Of a DNA stretch of 45,042 nucleotides, positions 16,529-24,890 are shown piece after piece. Location of the stretch: NCBI GenBank assembly GCA_022361395.1, contig JAKSAX010000466.1, positions 1-45,042 of the forward strand. Reading direction: 5' to 3'. The first letter of the stretch is position 1, and each line of letters starts with the position of its first letter. The notes under the pieces are model-generated. The model saw nothing but the letters and a program-made list of their open reading frames with translations, had not been told where the DNA came from and made no database searches. The translations under genes were made by a program, and so were the position numbers. The stretch is from Desulfobacterales bacterium. Lineage in GTDB: Bacteria > Desulfobacterota > Desulfobacteria > Desulfobacterales > Desulfobacteraceae.

Positions 16529-18236
16529 AAATAGTTTCTGTAGAAAAACGATGGATTCAGCCGTGTTGGAGCGTATAGCTTTTGCCTGATTCAGAGCATC
16601 CAAAAATTCTAATCATCGTTCAACCACAAAATTTTAAATTTTTGTTGAGAATATGCCCACTGTGCACATTCCTTTACATCGCTTACCAAAATTCCATTTA
16701 CAAATATTGCTTTCTGGCTCAAGCTTATAGAAGTGAGCCAATTTTTTGAAGATTGAAGGTCACGACACTCAAGCTGATGTAGCTTTGAAAGGCCTCCCAC
16801 CCTTTCCAAGAGCAACGATCAAGACCATAAGCCCGCATCAAACCTGAGATTAAACCTTCAATACCGGCTCGGTATCGCTGTAACCGCCTGAACCACCTTT
16901 GCTTTTCAATTTTCTGTCGATCCTTGGATCGATAGCCCGGTTTACATATGGAGACACGTTTAACTCCTGAGGCATAGGCTGCCTTTTCATTATCTGCACT
17001 GAAAAAACGTCGATCTCCAGCAAATGCCCAGGGCGATTTACCATACTGCTTTTTGTGATTGCCAAGAATATTCGGCACCATATCTCCATCTGAAGGGTTT
17101 CCTCTAAAACACCGGCATTGTGTGATAATACCGCTTTTACCCGAGGCAATTAGCACTTTATGTCCAAACTCTGTGGGACAATGGCTTTTACCTCTTTTAA
17201 TGATATCAGTGTGTTCCTCAAATATGGAAACGATCTTTTCACTGGCAGGCACCTTCTCGTCCTGAAGAACCCGGCGCTCACACTGATCAATAGCCACCGC
17301 AGCAAGAGTCAAATAATGATCCAGCTGTTCATAATGATATTGGGCTTCAAAAGCAGAGCACTTTGAAAGCGTTTCGCAAAAAACACTTGCAGTATGAAAA
17401 ACCTCATTGGCAACTTTTATCAGGTCTTTATAGCATTTTTTACGCTGACGTTTGGCATTTCGGCCTTTAGCCATAACAATCTGGTAACATCTCTTTTTAG
17501 CCCTGCGGGTCCGGTTTGAAAATCCAAACTCCAACTCTGGTATCGTATCCAAACTCCTCTCCATCAACCTGGTTAAGACCCGGATGCTGTCGTTTAAAAG
17601 CCGAGCGTCAACCGGATAGGCGATATTGCATTCCGTCACTGTAGTATCCACCCTTAATGCATGGCCGGTTTCAAGATTCTTGAACTTTGAAAAGCGGACA
17701 AGGATGTCATTTATTTTATCCCATGTTTCAAACCGGATATGTTTGATTGCTTTTTGCAATGTCGTGTAATGGGGAATTTTTTCAGAATAAAATCGGCTGA
17801 ACCACCTGAGCACGATACCGTCGTTAAGTCTTTTGGTCAACTCTCGATAAGGGTACTTTTTGTACTGCTTGAGAATCGCACACCTCAAGACCCTTTCTGC
17901 ACTTATCCCTCTACTACCGGTATTGGTTTTCTGGGCCACAAGATCATCATGAACACATTGGAGGATATCTGGATTTGCATCGAGTACTTTGTCTATATCT
18001 TTGAGAGCTTTTTCTGGTTGAATCAAAGAAATCAATTGGTGAACTGCCTGGTCAAAAAGTGACGCCTGTGCTACTCTTTTCTTGCGCATTTTGGGTCTCC
18101 TTTTTCGATGGTAGTAATTTGCTAACTTATTGATTTGACACCAATTATATAGCAAGCCTATCAAAGAAAATCGAGCCCAAAATGCCATAACATTCTGTTT
18201 CTATAGGGTAAAATTTAAATTCTACAGAAACTATTT
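16529..18236 (-). mobile_element. Complete insertion sequence of about 1.7 kb (ISNCY/IS5-like)
   Basis: One end starts AAATAGTTTCTGTAGAA (16529-16545) and the other ends TTCTACAGAAACTATTT (18220-18236). These are perfect 17-base inverted copies, so the two ends match. The element encodes a full-length transposase on the minus strand and nothing else. I saw no convincing target duplication (at most 2 bases, TA). It lies 40 bases after the DUF799 gene and abuts the 5' side of the AT-rich ORF at 18283. Confidence 0.85.
16725..18089 (-). CDS. Transposase of the insertion sequence (DDE, ISNCY-like)
   Basis: 454 residues. Start ATG 18089 has AAGGAG upstream (the longer frame from 18188 is less likely). 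The N-terminal part is helical and has the conserved RVLRCAILKQYKKYPYRELT, followed by VLRWFSRFY and PHYTTLQKAIKHI. A catalytic Asp is likely in ALRVDTTVTECNIAYPVDA (around residue 185), with later DDE-type motifs including GDRRFFSADNEKA and RWFRRLQRYRAGIEGLIS, where the Glu of the triad is expected. The style matches ISNCY/IS1182-like transposases that move IS elements by cut-and-paste. It appears intact, with no frameshift. The family name is a recognition by pattern only. Confidence 0.85.
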   Translation of the reverse strand: MRKKRVAQASLFDQAVHQLISLIQPEKALKDIDKVLDANPDILQCVHDDLVAQKTNTGSRGISAERVLRCAILKQYKKYPYRELTKRLNDGIVLRWFSRFYSEKIPHYTTLQKAIKHIRFETWDKINDILVRFSKFKNLETGHALRVDTTVTECNIAYPVDARLLNDSIRVLTRLMERSLDTIPELEFGFSNRTRRAKKRCYQIVMAKGRNAKRQRKKCYKDLIKVANEVFHTASVFCETLSKCSAFEAQYHYEQLDHYLTLAAVAIDQCERRVLQDEKVPASEKIVSIFEEHTDIIKRGKSHCPTEFGHKVLIASGKSGIITQCRCFRGNPSDGDMVPNILGNHKKQYGKSPWAFAGDRRFFSADNEKAAYASGVKRVSICKPGYRSKDRQKIEKQRWFRRLQRYRAGIEGLISGLMRAYGLDRCSWKGWEAFQSYISLSVVTFNLQKIGSLL

Positions 18237-18237
18237 A

Positions 18238-18987
18238 GAAAAAGAATCATTTATAAATCTTTTAATTCACTATTTAAATTGGTTGTCGCGTTTCGTTTCA
18301 ATAAAAAGAAGAGAAGTAAAAATTGAAGATGAGGTGACTAATGATTTTAGATGGGACCATTGTAAAGATGGAATTTCTTTATTATTCAATAAAGTTCAAA
18401 ATGGGAAAGATATTTCTTCACATCTATCATTAAAGGTAAATTCAAAAGGATTTATTAATCCAAAAGAAAATAATTACGACTCATGGAACGATAAAGATCT
18501 TTTATTAAACGTAATGGGATATCACCATTTTCACCTTGGAACTAATATAGAAAATAATGGTTTTATAACAAGATCAGATGAAGTGTTATTTGCAAGAGTT
18601 TCACATAACTTATTTAAAGCTATTGCAATATTCAATCATTCAGTTTTCGAATCAAATAATAATCAACTAAGTGATGAAAGAAATAGATTGTGGGAAATAT
18701 TTGATAAAGACATTTTAGAAGGACACCCTCCTGGCTCTGTTGTTATGCCACCACCTATTACATTTTCAGGTCATCCAATGCAAATAGTGGCTCAAGCACA
18801 AAACTATTCTTTTATTTTGAATGAATACGACCCTAAACTTGATGAAAAAGAATTTATAGAATCTTTATTTATAAATAAGATTGTTCCAAAAAAGCCTAAG
18901 TTTGAATGGATGATTAATGCATCAGGAATAGGTGTTTATGAAAAGAAAACTGAAACATTTTTTATTTTAAAAAATGGTATTAATTAA
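18238..18987 (+). pseudogene. AT-rich ORF, probably 5'-truncated by the insertion sequence
   Basis: The frame is open from inside the insertion-sequence end, through TTG 18283, to TAA 18985-18987, so the true N-terminus is probably missing. The 234-residue tail is rich in Asn, Lys, Ile and Phe, unlike the GC-rich neighbours, which suggests transfer. A notable motif is YHHFHLGTNIENNGFITRS followed by EVLFARVSHNLFKAIAIFNH. A His-x-His-Leu-Gly start and an LFARV-x(n)-H pattern recur in uncharacterised small proteins that I remember only vaguely, so I give no function. No ribosome binding site precedes 18283. Confidence 0.5.
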
Positions 18988-19367
18988 GGTTGTAAAGATC
19001 TATATTTGATTTTAAATTTTTTAGGGAATTCATAACAATTGTTTGAACTCGGATCGGGCCGGAGTTCCACGGTGTTTTAAGTGTGTTTTTTAAACAAAGT
19101 TTATCAACTTTTTAAATTGTTTTGTTTAATCCGCCCGACCGGTTAAACAGACGTCAAAAAGTAATGATAATAGAATAGTATCTTTCTTTTTTTTAAAGTT
19201 TTAAAAATCTGAGATTACGTGCCGCGTTATAGAGATCTATATAATCATTCTTGTCGCAATCTTATGCTCAAGTAATACTCAACAGATATTCAATTCAAGG
19301 TTAAATTGTTTTGGTAATTTTTGGCGTTAAAACCAGAAAATTAAGTCGTTGATTTTATTAGTTGAAG
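18988..19367. other. AT-rich gap next to selC with no gene
   Basis: About 380 bases. I see no ORF with convincing features, no clear terminator and no direct repeat of the selC 3' end. The AT-rich base use continues from the preceding ORF up to the tRNA, so this is probably remnant DNA of the same transferred block. Confidence 0.6.
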
Positions 19368-19465
19368 TGGCGGAAGTGCATGGGAATCGAACCCACCCGA
19401 GACGGTTCTAGCGCCTCACATCGGATTTGAAGTCCGAGCCCGTCACCAGTACGGGGCGCACTTCC
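19368..19465 (-). tRNA. selC: tRNA-Sec (anticodon UCA)
   Basis: A 98-base gene, including an encoded 3' GCCA (19368-19371). The acceptor stem is the 8-bp GGAAGTGC/GCACTTCC typical of selenocysteine tRNA. The anticodon loop CTTCAAA contains anticodon TCA, the variable arm is long (GTGAGGCGC...), and the T-loop is GTTCGATT. The sequence GGACTTCAAATCC is nearly identical to the E. coli anticodon arm. It reads UGA as selenocysteine when SelB and a SECIS element are present. The genes for SelA, SelB and SelD are not in this window. The 3' end faces the AT-rich block at 14-19.4 kb, and selC is a well-known insertion point for islands. Confidence 0.95.
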
Positions 19466-19486
19466 GCATCAAAAATTGAAGGACTA

Positions 19487-19514
19487 AGTATACCTGAAGA
19501 TCCTTAATTGTCAA
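19487..19514 (-). promoter_or_regulatory. Promoter of selC
   Basis: TTGACA (19509-19514), a 16-base spacer and TATACT (19487-19492, 5 of 6). The start would be about 15 bases before the tRNA 5' end at 19465, on the minus strand. Strong match for a constitutive tRNA promoter. Confidence 0.7.
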
Positions 19515-19762
19515 TTTTAATTTCACAGGAAATCCGGAAGAATTGCAAGGGAAATCTAACTCCTTGTTTATTCTGTTAAAAAACAGGCGCACGAAGAACT
19601 TTAATCCGTTTTAGCCGGCAACTCAGGTTCGGGCAGGCCGGAAGGCGGCATAAAATTGCTTTTTTTATAGGGGGATTTCGTGCCGCAGTCACATCTCCAA
19701 AAAAAAGTAATAGCCGCCTCCGGCCTGGGCGGACCGGTGGCAACTACCACATAAGCCCTTCC

Positions 19763-19791
19763 GGCTGACCGGTCAATCTGACCGGTCAGCC
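19763..19791 (-). terminator. Perfect 13-bp hairpin after the acyl-CoA dehydrogenase gene
   Basis: GGCTGACCGGTCA / TGACCGGTCAGCC around loop ATC, 14 bases after the dehydrogenase stop at 19805. It is highly stable, but no T-tract follows on the minus strand, so it may be a 3'-end stabiliser. The rest of 19515-19762 holds no gene that I can support. Confidence 0.5.
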
Positions 19792-19804
19792 CTGAACAGC
19801 AGGG

Positions 19805-21049
19805 TTATTCGTAAATTTTCTCATCCGCTTCATGGGCGGCTGCCGCATCCATCTCCATATCCCTGATCCTGGGATTGTTTTTGTCTTTCCAGTATTCCTT
19901 GTACCATTCATTGGCGATGATCATGGACATGACCTCGTTGGTGCCGGTCCAGATGGAGGCCAGGCGAAGGTCCCTGAAGATCCGCTCCACCGGATATATA
20001 TCTGTGTATCCGATGCCGCCCATGACCTGCATGGCGTTGTGGGCGGCTTTCTGACAGGATTCGGTGACAAACTTTTTGGATTCGGAGACCAGGCGGCGGA
20101 CCTGCTTGTCCGGAATTTTGGCGTCAACTGCCCTTGCCGTAGTGTAGATCATGGCCCGGGCCGCATCCAGCAGGGTAACGGCTTCGGCCACCTGGAAGGA
20201 AACCCCCTGGAAAGCGGCGACAGGCCTGCCAAAGGCCTTGCGTTTTGACGTATAGCCAGTGGCAACGTCAACAGCGGGGACGGCCGCACCGATGGTCATG
20301 GCTGCGGTGCCGAGGCGTTCCGGGATCATCATGGTGTTGAATACTTTTACACCCTGGTTCAATCCACCGAGGAGATTTTCCCTGGGAACGACCACATCCT
20401 TGAAGACCATGCGTGCGGCTCCGCCGCCCCGGCAGCCCATGAGGCCGTATAGGTATTCCGTTTTAACCCCCTTGTCCCGGTCCACGATAAAGCAGGAGAT
20501 CCCGTTTTTGGGATCGGCTTCCGGATCGGTTTTGGCATAGACCAGAAAATAATCCGCGCCTTCACCGCCCACGATAAATCGTTTCTGTCCGTTGAGCAGG
20601 AAGTGGTCTCCCTTGTCTTCTGCGGTGGTGGTGGTACCGAAAAAGTCGGAGCCGCCCCTGGGCTCGGTCAGGCACTCTGCGGCAAACAATTCGCCTTTGA
20701 GCAGGGGTTTTACATACTTTTCCTTCTGGGTATCGCTGCCGTGGAGAATGATGGCGTCGCAGACCAGTTCGGCGCCCACGCCAAAGGTGCAGGCAAAGAT
20801 ATAGCCCAGGACACCGATCTCTTCCATGACCATGCAGGTGGAGACCCAGTCCATGCCGCGGCCGCCCCATTTTTTTGGATAACGGCAGCCCATGAGGTTC
20901 AGTCTGCCTGCCTCCTGGAGGAACTCCTTGGGAAATTGAATCCTGTCCTGGTCCATGTCCAGGATCATCTGCCTGGGGATGCTTTTAACAAACTCCCGGG
21001 CCTGGGTCTGGAGTTGTTTTTGTTCGTCGTTGAGTAGATATTCAAACAT
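19805..21049 (-). CDS. Acyl-CoA dehydrogenase, isovaleryl-CoA-type catalytic base
   Basis: 414 residues, full length for the family. It oxidises an acyl-CoA thioester to the 2-enoyl form with FAD. The flavin-binding motif ECLTEPRGGSD lies near residue 125, and the family signature near the C-terminus is QVMGGIGYTDIYPVERIFRD. The position where MCAD-type enzymes have the catalytic Glu (YEGT) is Thr368 here (IWTGTNEVM). However, Glu244 in MMIPERLGTAA aligns with the helix-G Glu of isovaleryl-CoA and long-chain dehydrogenases, so that Glu is the likely base. AAAGGAG precedes ATG 21049. It is downstream of an acyl-CoA synthetase and a LiuR-like regulator, pointing to branched-chain or other acyl-CoA oxidation. 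The electron-transfer flavoprotein is not in the window. Confidence 0.88.
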   Translation of the reverse strand: MFEYLLNDEQKQLQTQAREFVKSIPRQMILDMDQDRIQFPKEFLQEAGRLNLMGCRYPKKWGGRGMDWVSTCMVMEEIGVLGYIFACTFGVGAELVCDAIILHGSDTQKEKYVKPLLKGELFAAECLTEPRGGSDFFGTTTTAEDKGDHFLLNGQKRFIVGGEGADYFLVYAKTDPEADPKNGISCFIVDRDKGVKTEYLYGLMGCRGGGAARMVFKDVVVPRENLLGGLNQGVKVFNTMMIPERLGTAAMTIGAAVPAVDVATGYTSKRKAFGRPVAAFQGVSFQVAEAVTLLDAARAMIYTTARAVDAKIPDKQVRRLVSESKKFVTESCQKAAHNAMQVMGGIGYTDIYPVERIFRDLRLASIWTGTNEVMSMIIANEWYKEYWKDKNNPRIRDMEMDAAAAHEADEKIYE

Positions 21050-21098
21050 TGTTGTCGCCTCCTTTCGGTTGTTTCGTTAATTTCTATAATCATACCTC

Positions 21099-21200
21099 AG
21101 GGATGGCGCAAAAATAACTTCACATAATCTGTTTACAAAAAACCTTAACGCATCAGGTATTTTGCAAAGCAGAACGTGAATTCATCTTTGCGCTATCCCT
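21099..21200. repeat. Dispersed imperfect palindromic repeat, copy A (102 bp)
   Basis: Arms 21099-21123 and 21176-21200 are inverted copies, with about 4 mismatches over 25 bases: AGGGATGGCGCAAAAATAAC leads in and TTCATCTTTGCGCTATCCCT closes. A second copy is at 37263-37335 in a shorter form. It lies between the synthetase and dehydrogenase genes, and its right arm encodes the last residues of the synthetase. It may be a MITE-like or REP-like element. Confidence 0.7.
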
Positions 21201-22682
21201 TAACTTATACTTCATAACCTTGCCCGAAGGGGTGTGGGGCAATTCCGGCACAAAGCGGATTTTTTTGGGGATCTTGAACCTGGCCAGCCGCTTGCCGAGA
21301 AAATCTGTGAGATTCTCCTGTGTCAGTTCTTTGCCCTGGGCCGTGACAATGACTGCGTGAACGGTTTCCCCCCAGTCCGGGTGGCTGACACCGATCACGG
21401 CTGCCTCGGCCACATCGGGGTGCTCCATGATCCGGTCTTCCACCTCTTTTGAGTATACGTTTTCACCGCCGGTTACGATCATGTCCTTGATCCGGTCCAC
21501 TATGAAAAGGTATCCGTCCTTGTCAATGCGGGCCATGTCTCCGGTCCTGTACCAGCCGTCGAAAAAGGCGTCTTTTGTGGCTTCGGGCCGGTTCAGGTAA
21601 GCTTTCATCATTGAGCCTGCCCGCAGCCAGATCTCGCCGGTGTCGCCCGGGCCTGCCTGGGTTTCGGTATCTTTCATGACTTTAAGCTCGGCCCCGGGCA
21701 GGGCCTGGCATCCGATAGCGCCCGCGTGTTCCTTGTGGTCTTCAGGCCTGAGCACGGCACCGGTGGGACCGGATTCGGTCATGCCGTATACCTGGAAGAA
21801 CCTGTCGGACCTGTAGGCTGCAGTCAGTTTTTTAACGGTTTCCGGTGCAATGGGGCCGCCGCCGTAAATCCAGGCTTTCATGGAGGACAGGTCAAACTCA
21901 TTGAAGTTAGGGATCATCTGCAGGGGCATGAGATAGGAGATGGGCGCACCAAAGTAGGCGGTGCAGCGCCGTTTTTCTATGGCCTCCAGGAAGTGCAGGG
22001 GATGGTATTCCCTGATGATTACGGCAGTGCCGCCTGCATGGGTGATGCCCATGAACCAGTTGTTCAGGGGGGAGGAGTGCCAGATCGGCATGGCAATGAG
22101 CATCCGGTCCGTCTCGTTAAGGTCAACGGCCCGGGCTCCGGTGATTCCCGCTGAAACCACGCTTTTATGGGTGTGGATGCAGCCTTTGGGGTTGCCTGTG
22201 GTGCCGCTGGTATAGAGGATCTGTGCCCGGTCGTCTTCTTTTAATTCAACCGGTTCAAAGGGGGCGGCAGCACAGGCGCCTAAAAAAGGAAAGCCTTCAG
22301 CCGGACTGTCCAGTGACATTTTTTTGATGGAGGGATCAATTTCCCCTGCAACGGCTGCCAGGCTGCCGTCAAAAAGGAACAGCCTTGCCCGGCTGTCTTC
22401 GAGGATATAAGTTACTTCAGGGGAGGTAAGTTTGTGATTGACCGGAACCACAACCCCGCCTGCCAGTAATACGCCGAAATAGGAAAAGACAAAGTCAAAG
22501 GAGTTCTGGCCCATGATGGCAACGGCATCGCCCTTGGAAATCCCCAGGTCCTGGAACACGGCTGCAGCCTGCCTTGATTTCTCAAGGACCTGACTGAAAG
22601 TGAATTCCGTTGACATATCGCAAAGTGCAATTTTGTCCGGATACAGGGCTGCGTTTTTTTCAACACGTTCAATGGCGTTCAT
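21153..22682 (-). CDS. Acyl-CoA synthetase (AMP-forming)
   Basis: 509 residues of the AMP-binding (ANL) family. ATP-binding motif YTSGTTGNPKGCIHTHKS lies near residue 165, YGMTESG near 295, and the hinge region GWYRTGDMARID is followed by KDMIVTGGENVYSKEVE. The C-terminal catalytic Lys lies in PHTPSGKVMKYKL. It activates a carboxylic acid to acyl-adenylate and then acyl-CoA. ATG 22682 is chosen because AGGAGGATAAAA precedes it; the frame extends to 22703, but without such a site. The start overlaps the end of the regulator gene by 14 bases. The last residues (AKMNSRSALQNT) are encoded by the palindromic repeat, so the native C-terminus may have been replaced. Confidence 0.88.
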   Translation of the reverse strand: MNAIERVEKNAALYPDKIALCDMSTEFTFSQVLEKSRQAAAVFQDLGISKGDAVAIMGQNSFDFVFSYFGVLLAGGVVVPVNHKLTSPEVTYILEDSRARLFLFDGSLAAVAGEIDPSIKKMSLDSPAEGFPFLGACAAAPFEPVELKEDDRAQILYTSGTTGNPKGCIHTHKSVVSAGITGARAVDLNETDRMLIAMPIWHSSPLNNWFMGITHAGGTAVIIREYHPLHFLEAIEKRRCTAYFGAPISYLMPLQMIPNFNEFDLSSMKAWIYGGGPIAPETVKKLTAAYRSDRFFQVYGMTESGPTGAVLRPEDHKEHAGAIGCQALPGAELKVMKDTETQAGPGDTGEIWLRAGSMMKAYLNRPEATKDAFFDGWYRTGDMARIDKDGYLFIVDRIKDMIVTGGENVYSKEVEDRIMEHPDVAEAAVIGVSHPDWGETVHAVIVTAQGKELTQENLTDFLGKRLARFKIPKKIRFVPELPHTPSGKVMKYKLRDSAKMNSRSALQNT

Positions 22683-23088
22683 TTTTATCCTCCTGTTTTT
22701 CAAGCTCTATTTTCCGTTTGATCAGTTTCTCCCGGGTGGCCAGGATGTCCTGTTCCAACAATACCAGTTCCTTTTTCCGTTCCTGAATCTCCTTTAGCTT
22801 TGCATCGCCGAACGCCAGGCTCTTTTCAATCTGTTCGGCCTCTTCAACCCGGTTATCGGCCATGCCTATCATTTCCGCGATTTCATCCAGGCTGAACCCG
22901 AACCGTTTCCCCCGGAGAATCAGCTTTAGCCTTGCCTTGTTCCGGGGGGTATAAACCCGCTGGTTGCCCCGGGTGCGGCCGGGCTTGATCAGCCCTTTTT
23001 CTTCGTAAAACCGGATGGTCCGGGTGCTGATATCCAGTTGATCCGCAATCTGTGAGATGGTGTAGCTCTCCTGGGTCTTTTTGGTCAT
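22669..23088 (-). CDS. MerR-family regulator, LiuR-like
   Basis: 139 residues. The N-terminal helix-turn-helix and wing are typical of MerR: TISQIADQLDISTRTIRFYE, EKGLIKP and a wing with RVYTPRNKARLKLI. The dimerising helix occupies about residues 80-130. Metal-binding cysteines, as in MerR itself, are absent. LiuR-type members control branched-chain amino acid and fatty acid degradation genes in proteobacteria, and this protein sits at the head of an acyl-CoA synthetase and dehydrogenase operon. The matching operator is at 23112-23131. LiuR is a recognition by context, not by search. Confidence 0.85.
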   Translation of the reverse strand: MTKKTQESYTISQIADQLDISTRTIRFYEEKGLIKPGRTRGNQRVYTPRNKARLKLILRGKRFGFSLDEIAEMIGMADNRVEEAEQIEKSLAFGDAKLKEIQERKKELVLLEQDILATREKLIKRKIELEKQEDKNERH

Positions 23089-23111
23089 GGCGCGCCTCAG
23101 TAAAAAATAAA

Positions 23112-23131
23112 TAGTTAACGTTTACGTAAAC
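23112..23131. promoter_or_regulatory. LiuR-like operator palindrome upstream of the MerR regulator
   Basis: GTTTACGTAAAC (23120-23131) is a perfect 12-base palindrome inside the longer, near-symmetric TAGTTAACGTTTACGTAAAC. It lies 24 bases before the regulator ATG. The ACGT-N-ACGT style resembles LiuR sites in proteobacteria. A TTGACA (revcomp, 23146-23151) lies just upstream, so the site would cover the -10 region of the operon promoter. Confidence 0.6.
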
Positions 23132-23218
23132 TATAACTTTGTGACTGTCAATGATTTTCACGGACACTTCCGGCAATCTGCCTTGACAATGTTAATGAAT
23201 TCATAGGATAAGCCCGGT

Positions 23219-23878
23219 ATGGAAACCGTATGGATCATCGGCGCAGGAAAATTCGGAATCCGGGCGGCCAGGTGGCTCCTGAAACAGGACGGCCAGTACA
23301 ATGTCACCCTGGTGGATCAGGATGACGACTCCCTTGTCCGGGCAAAGGCCCTGGGCTGCAGAATTGAAACCTGTGATGCCGTTGAATTTTTGCGGGACCG
23401 GCTGACCCGGGCGAACGGGCCGGACTGGATTGTACCGGCGGTTCCGGTTCACCTGGCCTGGGAGTGGTGCCGGTTGAGGGCAGGGGAGGGCCGTATGAAG
23501 CCTCACACGCTACCTGAAGAGATTGAGGCGCAGCTTCCCAACTGCATGCACGGGGCAGGATATGACCTCTATGTCAGCCATGCCGATTTTCTTTGCCCGC
23601 CCAATTGCAATGAACCGGATGATAAATGTACAAAAACCGGGGAACCGCGGAAAAAGGATATGTTCAGGCTTTTGTCCGAAGTGGATTTTCCGGGAACAGT
23701 TCCCTTTGTCATACAGAGTGTTCAGCTGGGCCCGGGCGTGGGCGGCTATAAACCGGAGGCGCTGTTTGACCTGCTGGACCGGATCGCATCCCACAGGGGA
23801 CCCTGTTTTGTGGCCACGGCCTGCCGGTGTCACGGTGTGGTTTCCGGCACCCTTCTTGACTGTGCCCAAAGAAAATGA
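23219..23878 (+). CDS. NAD(P)-binding protein of unknown function with a Cys-rich segment
   Basis: 219 residues. The start has a Rossmann dinucleotide motif, VWIIGAGKFGIRAARWL (GxGxxG at residues 8-13), and acidic residues at the end of strand 2 (TLVDQDDDS), which suggest NAD preference. In the middle is a Cys-rich stretch: CMHG, then FLCPPNCNEPDDKC (about 125-138), with more Cys near the end (FVATACRCHG). This could bind a metal or cluster. There is no recognisable catalytic domain, and the protein is shorter than saccharopine dehydrogenase-type enzymes. Divergent from the MerR gene; ctlX follows 67 bases later on the same strand. Function not recognised. Confidence 0.75.
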   Translation: METVWIIGAGKFGIRAARWLLKQDGQYNVTLVDQDDDSLVRAKALGCRIETCDAVEFLRDRLTRANGPDWIVPAVPVHLAWEWCRLRAGEGRMKPHTLPEEIEAQLPNCMHGAGYDLYVSHADFLCPPNCNEPDDKCTKTGEPRKKDMFRLLSEVDFPGTVPFVIQSVQLGPGVGGYKPEALFDLLDRIASHRGPCFVATACRCHGVVSGTLLDCAQRK

Positions 23879-23945
23879 TACCTGAATCCATCAATCGGCA
23901 TATCAGTATTTTTTAAGATGACAACCAAGGGGTGAGGGCGTAACT

Positions 23946-24890
23946 ATGCTAGATGTATCCAGGACAACTGACACTATTCTGATGGTCAGGCCTTACGATT
24001 TCGGATTTAACGAGGAAACCGGCCGGGATAATGAATTTCAGCAGCATCTGGAGATGTCGGATCAGGAGATCAACCAAAAGGCCAATGAAGAGTTCCAGGC
24101 CATGGTGGATAAACTGAGGGCCGAAGGGGTGACGGTCCTTATTCTGGAGAAGCCTGAACAGCCCTATGTCAGGACCCCGGACGCCATCTTCCCGAACAAC
24201 TGGTTTTCCACCGAACATGACGGGACCATGATCACCTACCCCATGGCTGCCATGAACCGGCGGGTGGAGCGGCGGCCCGAGGATGTGGAAAAGCTGCTCA
24301 AGGCCAACGGATACAAGATCAGAAACGTCCTCCATGTGGGTGAACTGGATGAGAAGAGACGGTTCCTTGAAGGCACAGGGTCCATGATAATCGATCACAG
24401 GGCAGAAGTGGTTTATGCGGCAAAGTCCCAGCGGTGCGACCAGGATCAGTTTGAGAATTTCATCAGCCTCCGTTTTTTTGAAGAGGGCATCATGTTTGAT
24501 ACCCAAAGCTCCACCGGCAATCCCATTTATCATACCAACGTCATGATGAGTATCGGGGACAAGTACGCCGTGATCTGCCTGGACTGCATCGTCAAAAAAG
24601 AGGACCGGGAAAGAGTCAGGACCTCACTTGAGAAAGAGTTTGAGGTGATTGAAATTTCCATGGACCAGATGGAAAATCATTTCTGCGGTAATATTCTCCA
24701 GGTCAACTCCGCCGGGGGCAGGCCGTTGATCGTCATGTCACAAAAAGCCTATGACGGATTTACCGAAGAGCAGCGGGAACGCATGGGAAAATACGGGCAG
24801 CTTCTTCCCATGGACCTGACGGTTATCGAAACCATCGGCGGCGGATCCGCACGGTGCATGATGGCAGAAATTTTTTCTGAGAAAAAATAA
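23946..24890 (+). CDS. ctlX: Amidinotransferase-fold amidinohydrolase CtlX
   Basis: 314 residues of the guanidino-modifying superfamily (arginine deiminase/DDAH fold). Key motifs: RTPDAIFPNNWFSTEHDG near residue 77, FLEGTGSMIIDHR (Glu and Asp) near 140, YHTNVMMSIGDKY (His) near 195 and the C-terminal nucleophile Cys in GGGSARCMMAEIF. CtlX-type members act on citrulline, but the exact substrate is not fixed here. GTGAGGG precedes ATG 23946. It lies between the NAD-binding protein and an M20 peptidase, so a role in arginine or citrulline turnover is possible. No arginine-pathway genes are in the window. Confidence 0.85.
   Translation: MLDVSRTTDTILMVRPYDFGFNEETGRDNEFQQHLEMSDQEINQKANEEFQAMVDKLRAEGVTVLILEKPEQPYVRTPDAIFPNNWFSTEHDGTMITYPMAAMNRRVERRPEDVEKLLKANGYKIRNVLHVGELDEKRRFLEGTGSMIIDHRAEVVYAAKSQRCDQDQFENFISLRFFEEGIMFDTQSSTGNPIYHTNVMMSIGDKYAVICLDCIVKKEDRERVRTSLEKEFEVIEISMDQMENHFCGNILQVNSAGGRPLIVMSQKAYDGFTEEQRERMGKYGQLLPMDLTVIETIGGGSARCMMAEIFSEKK

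Noticed and set aside
13930..19465. A complete selC-integrated genomic island with attachment sites
   Set aside because: No integrase gene and no repeat of the selC 3' end was found, so only the weaker claim of transferred DNA near selC is kept.
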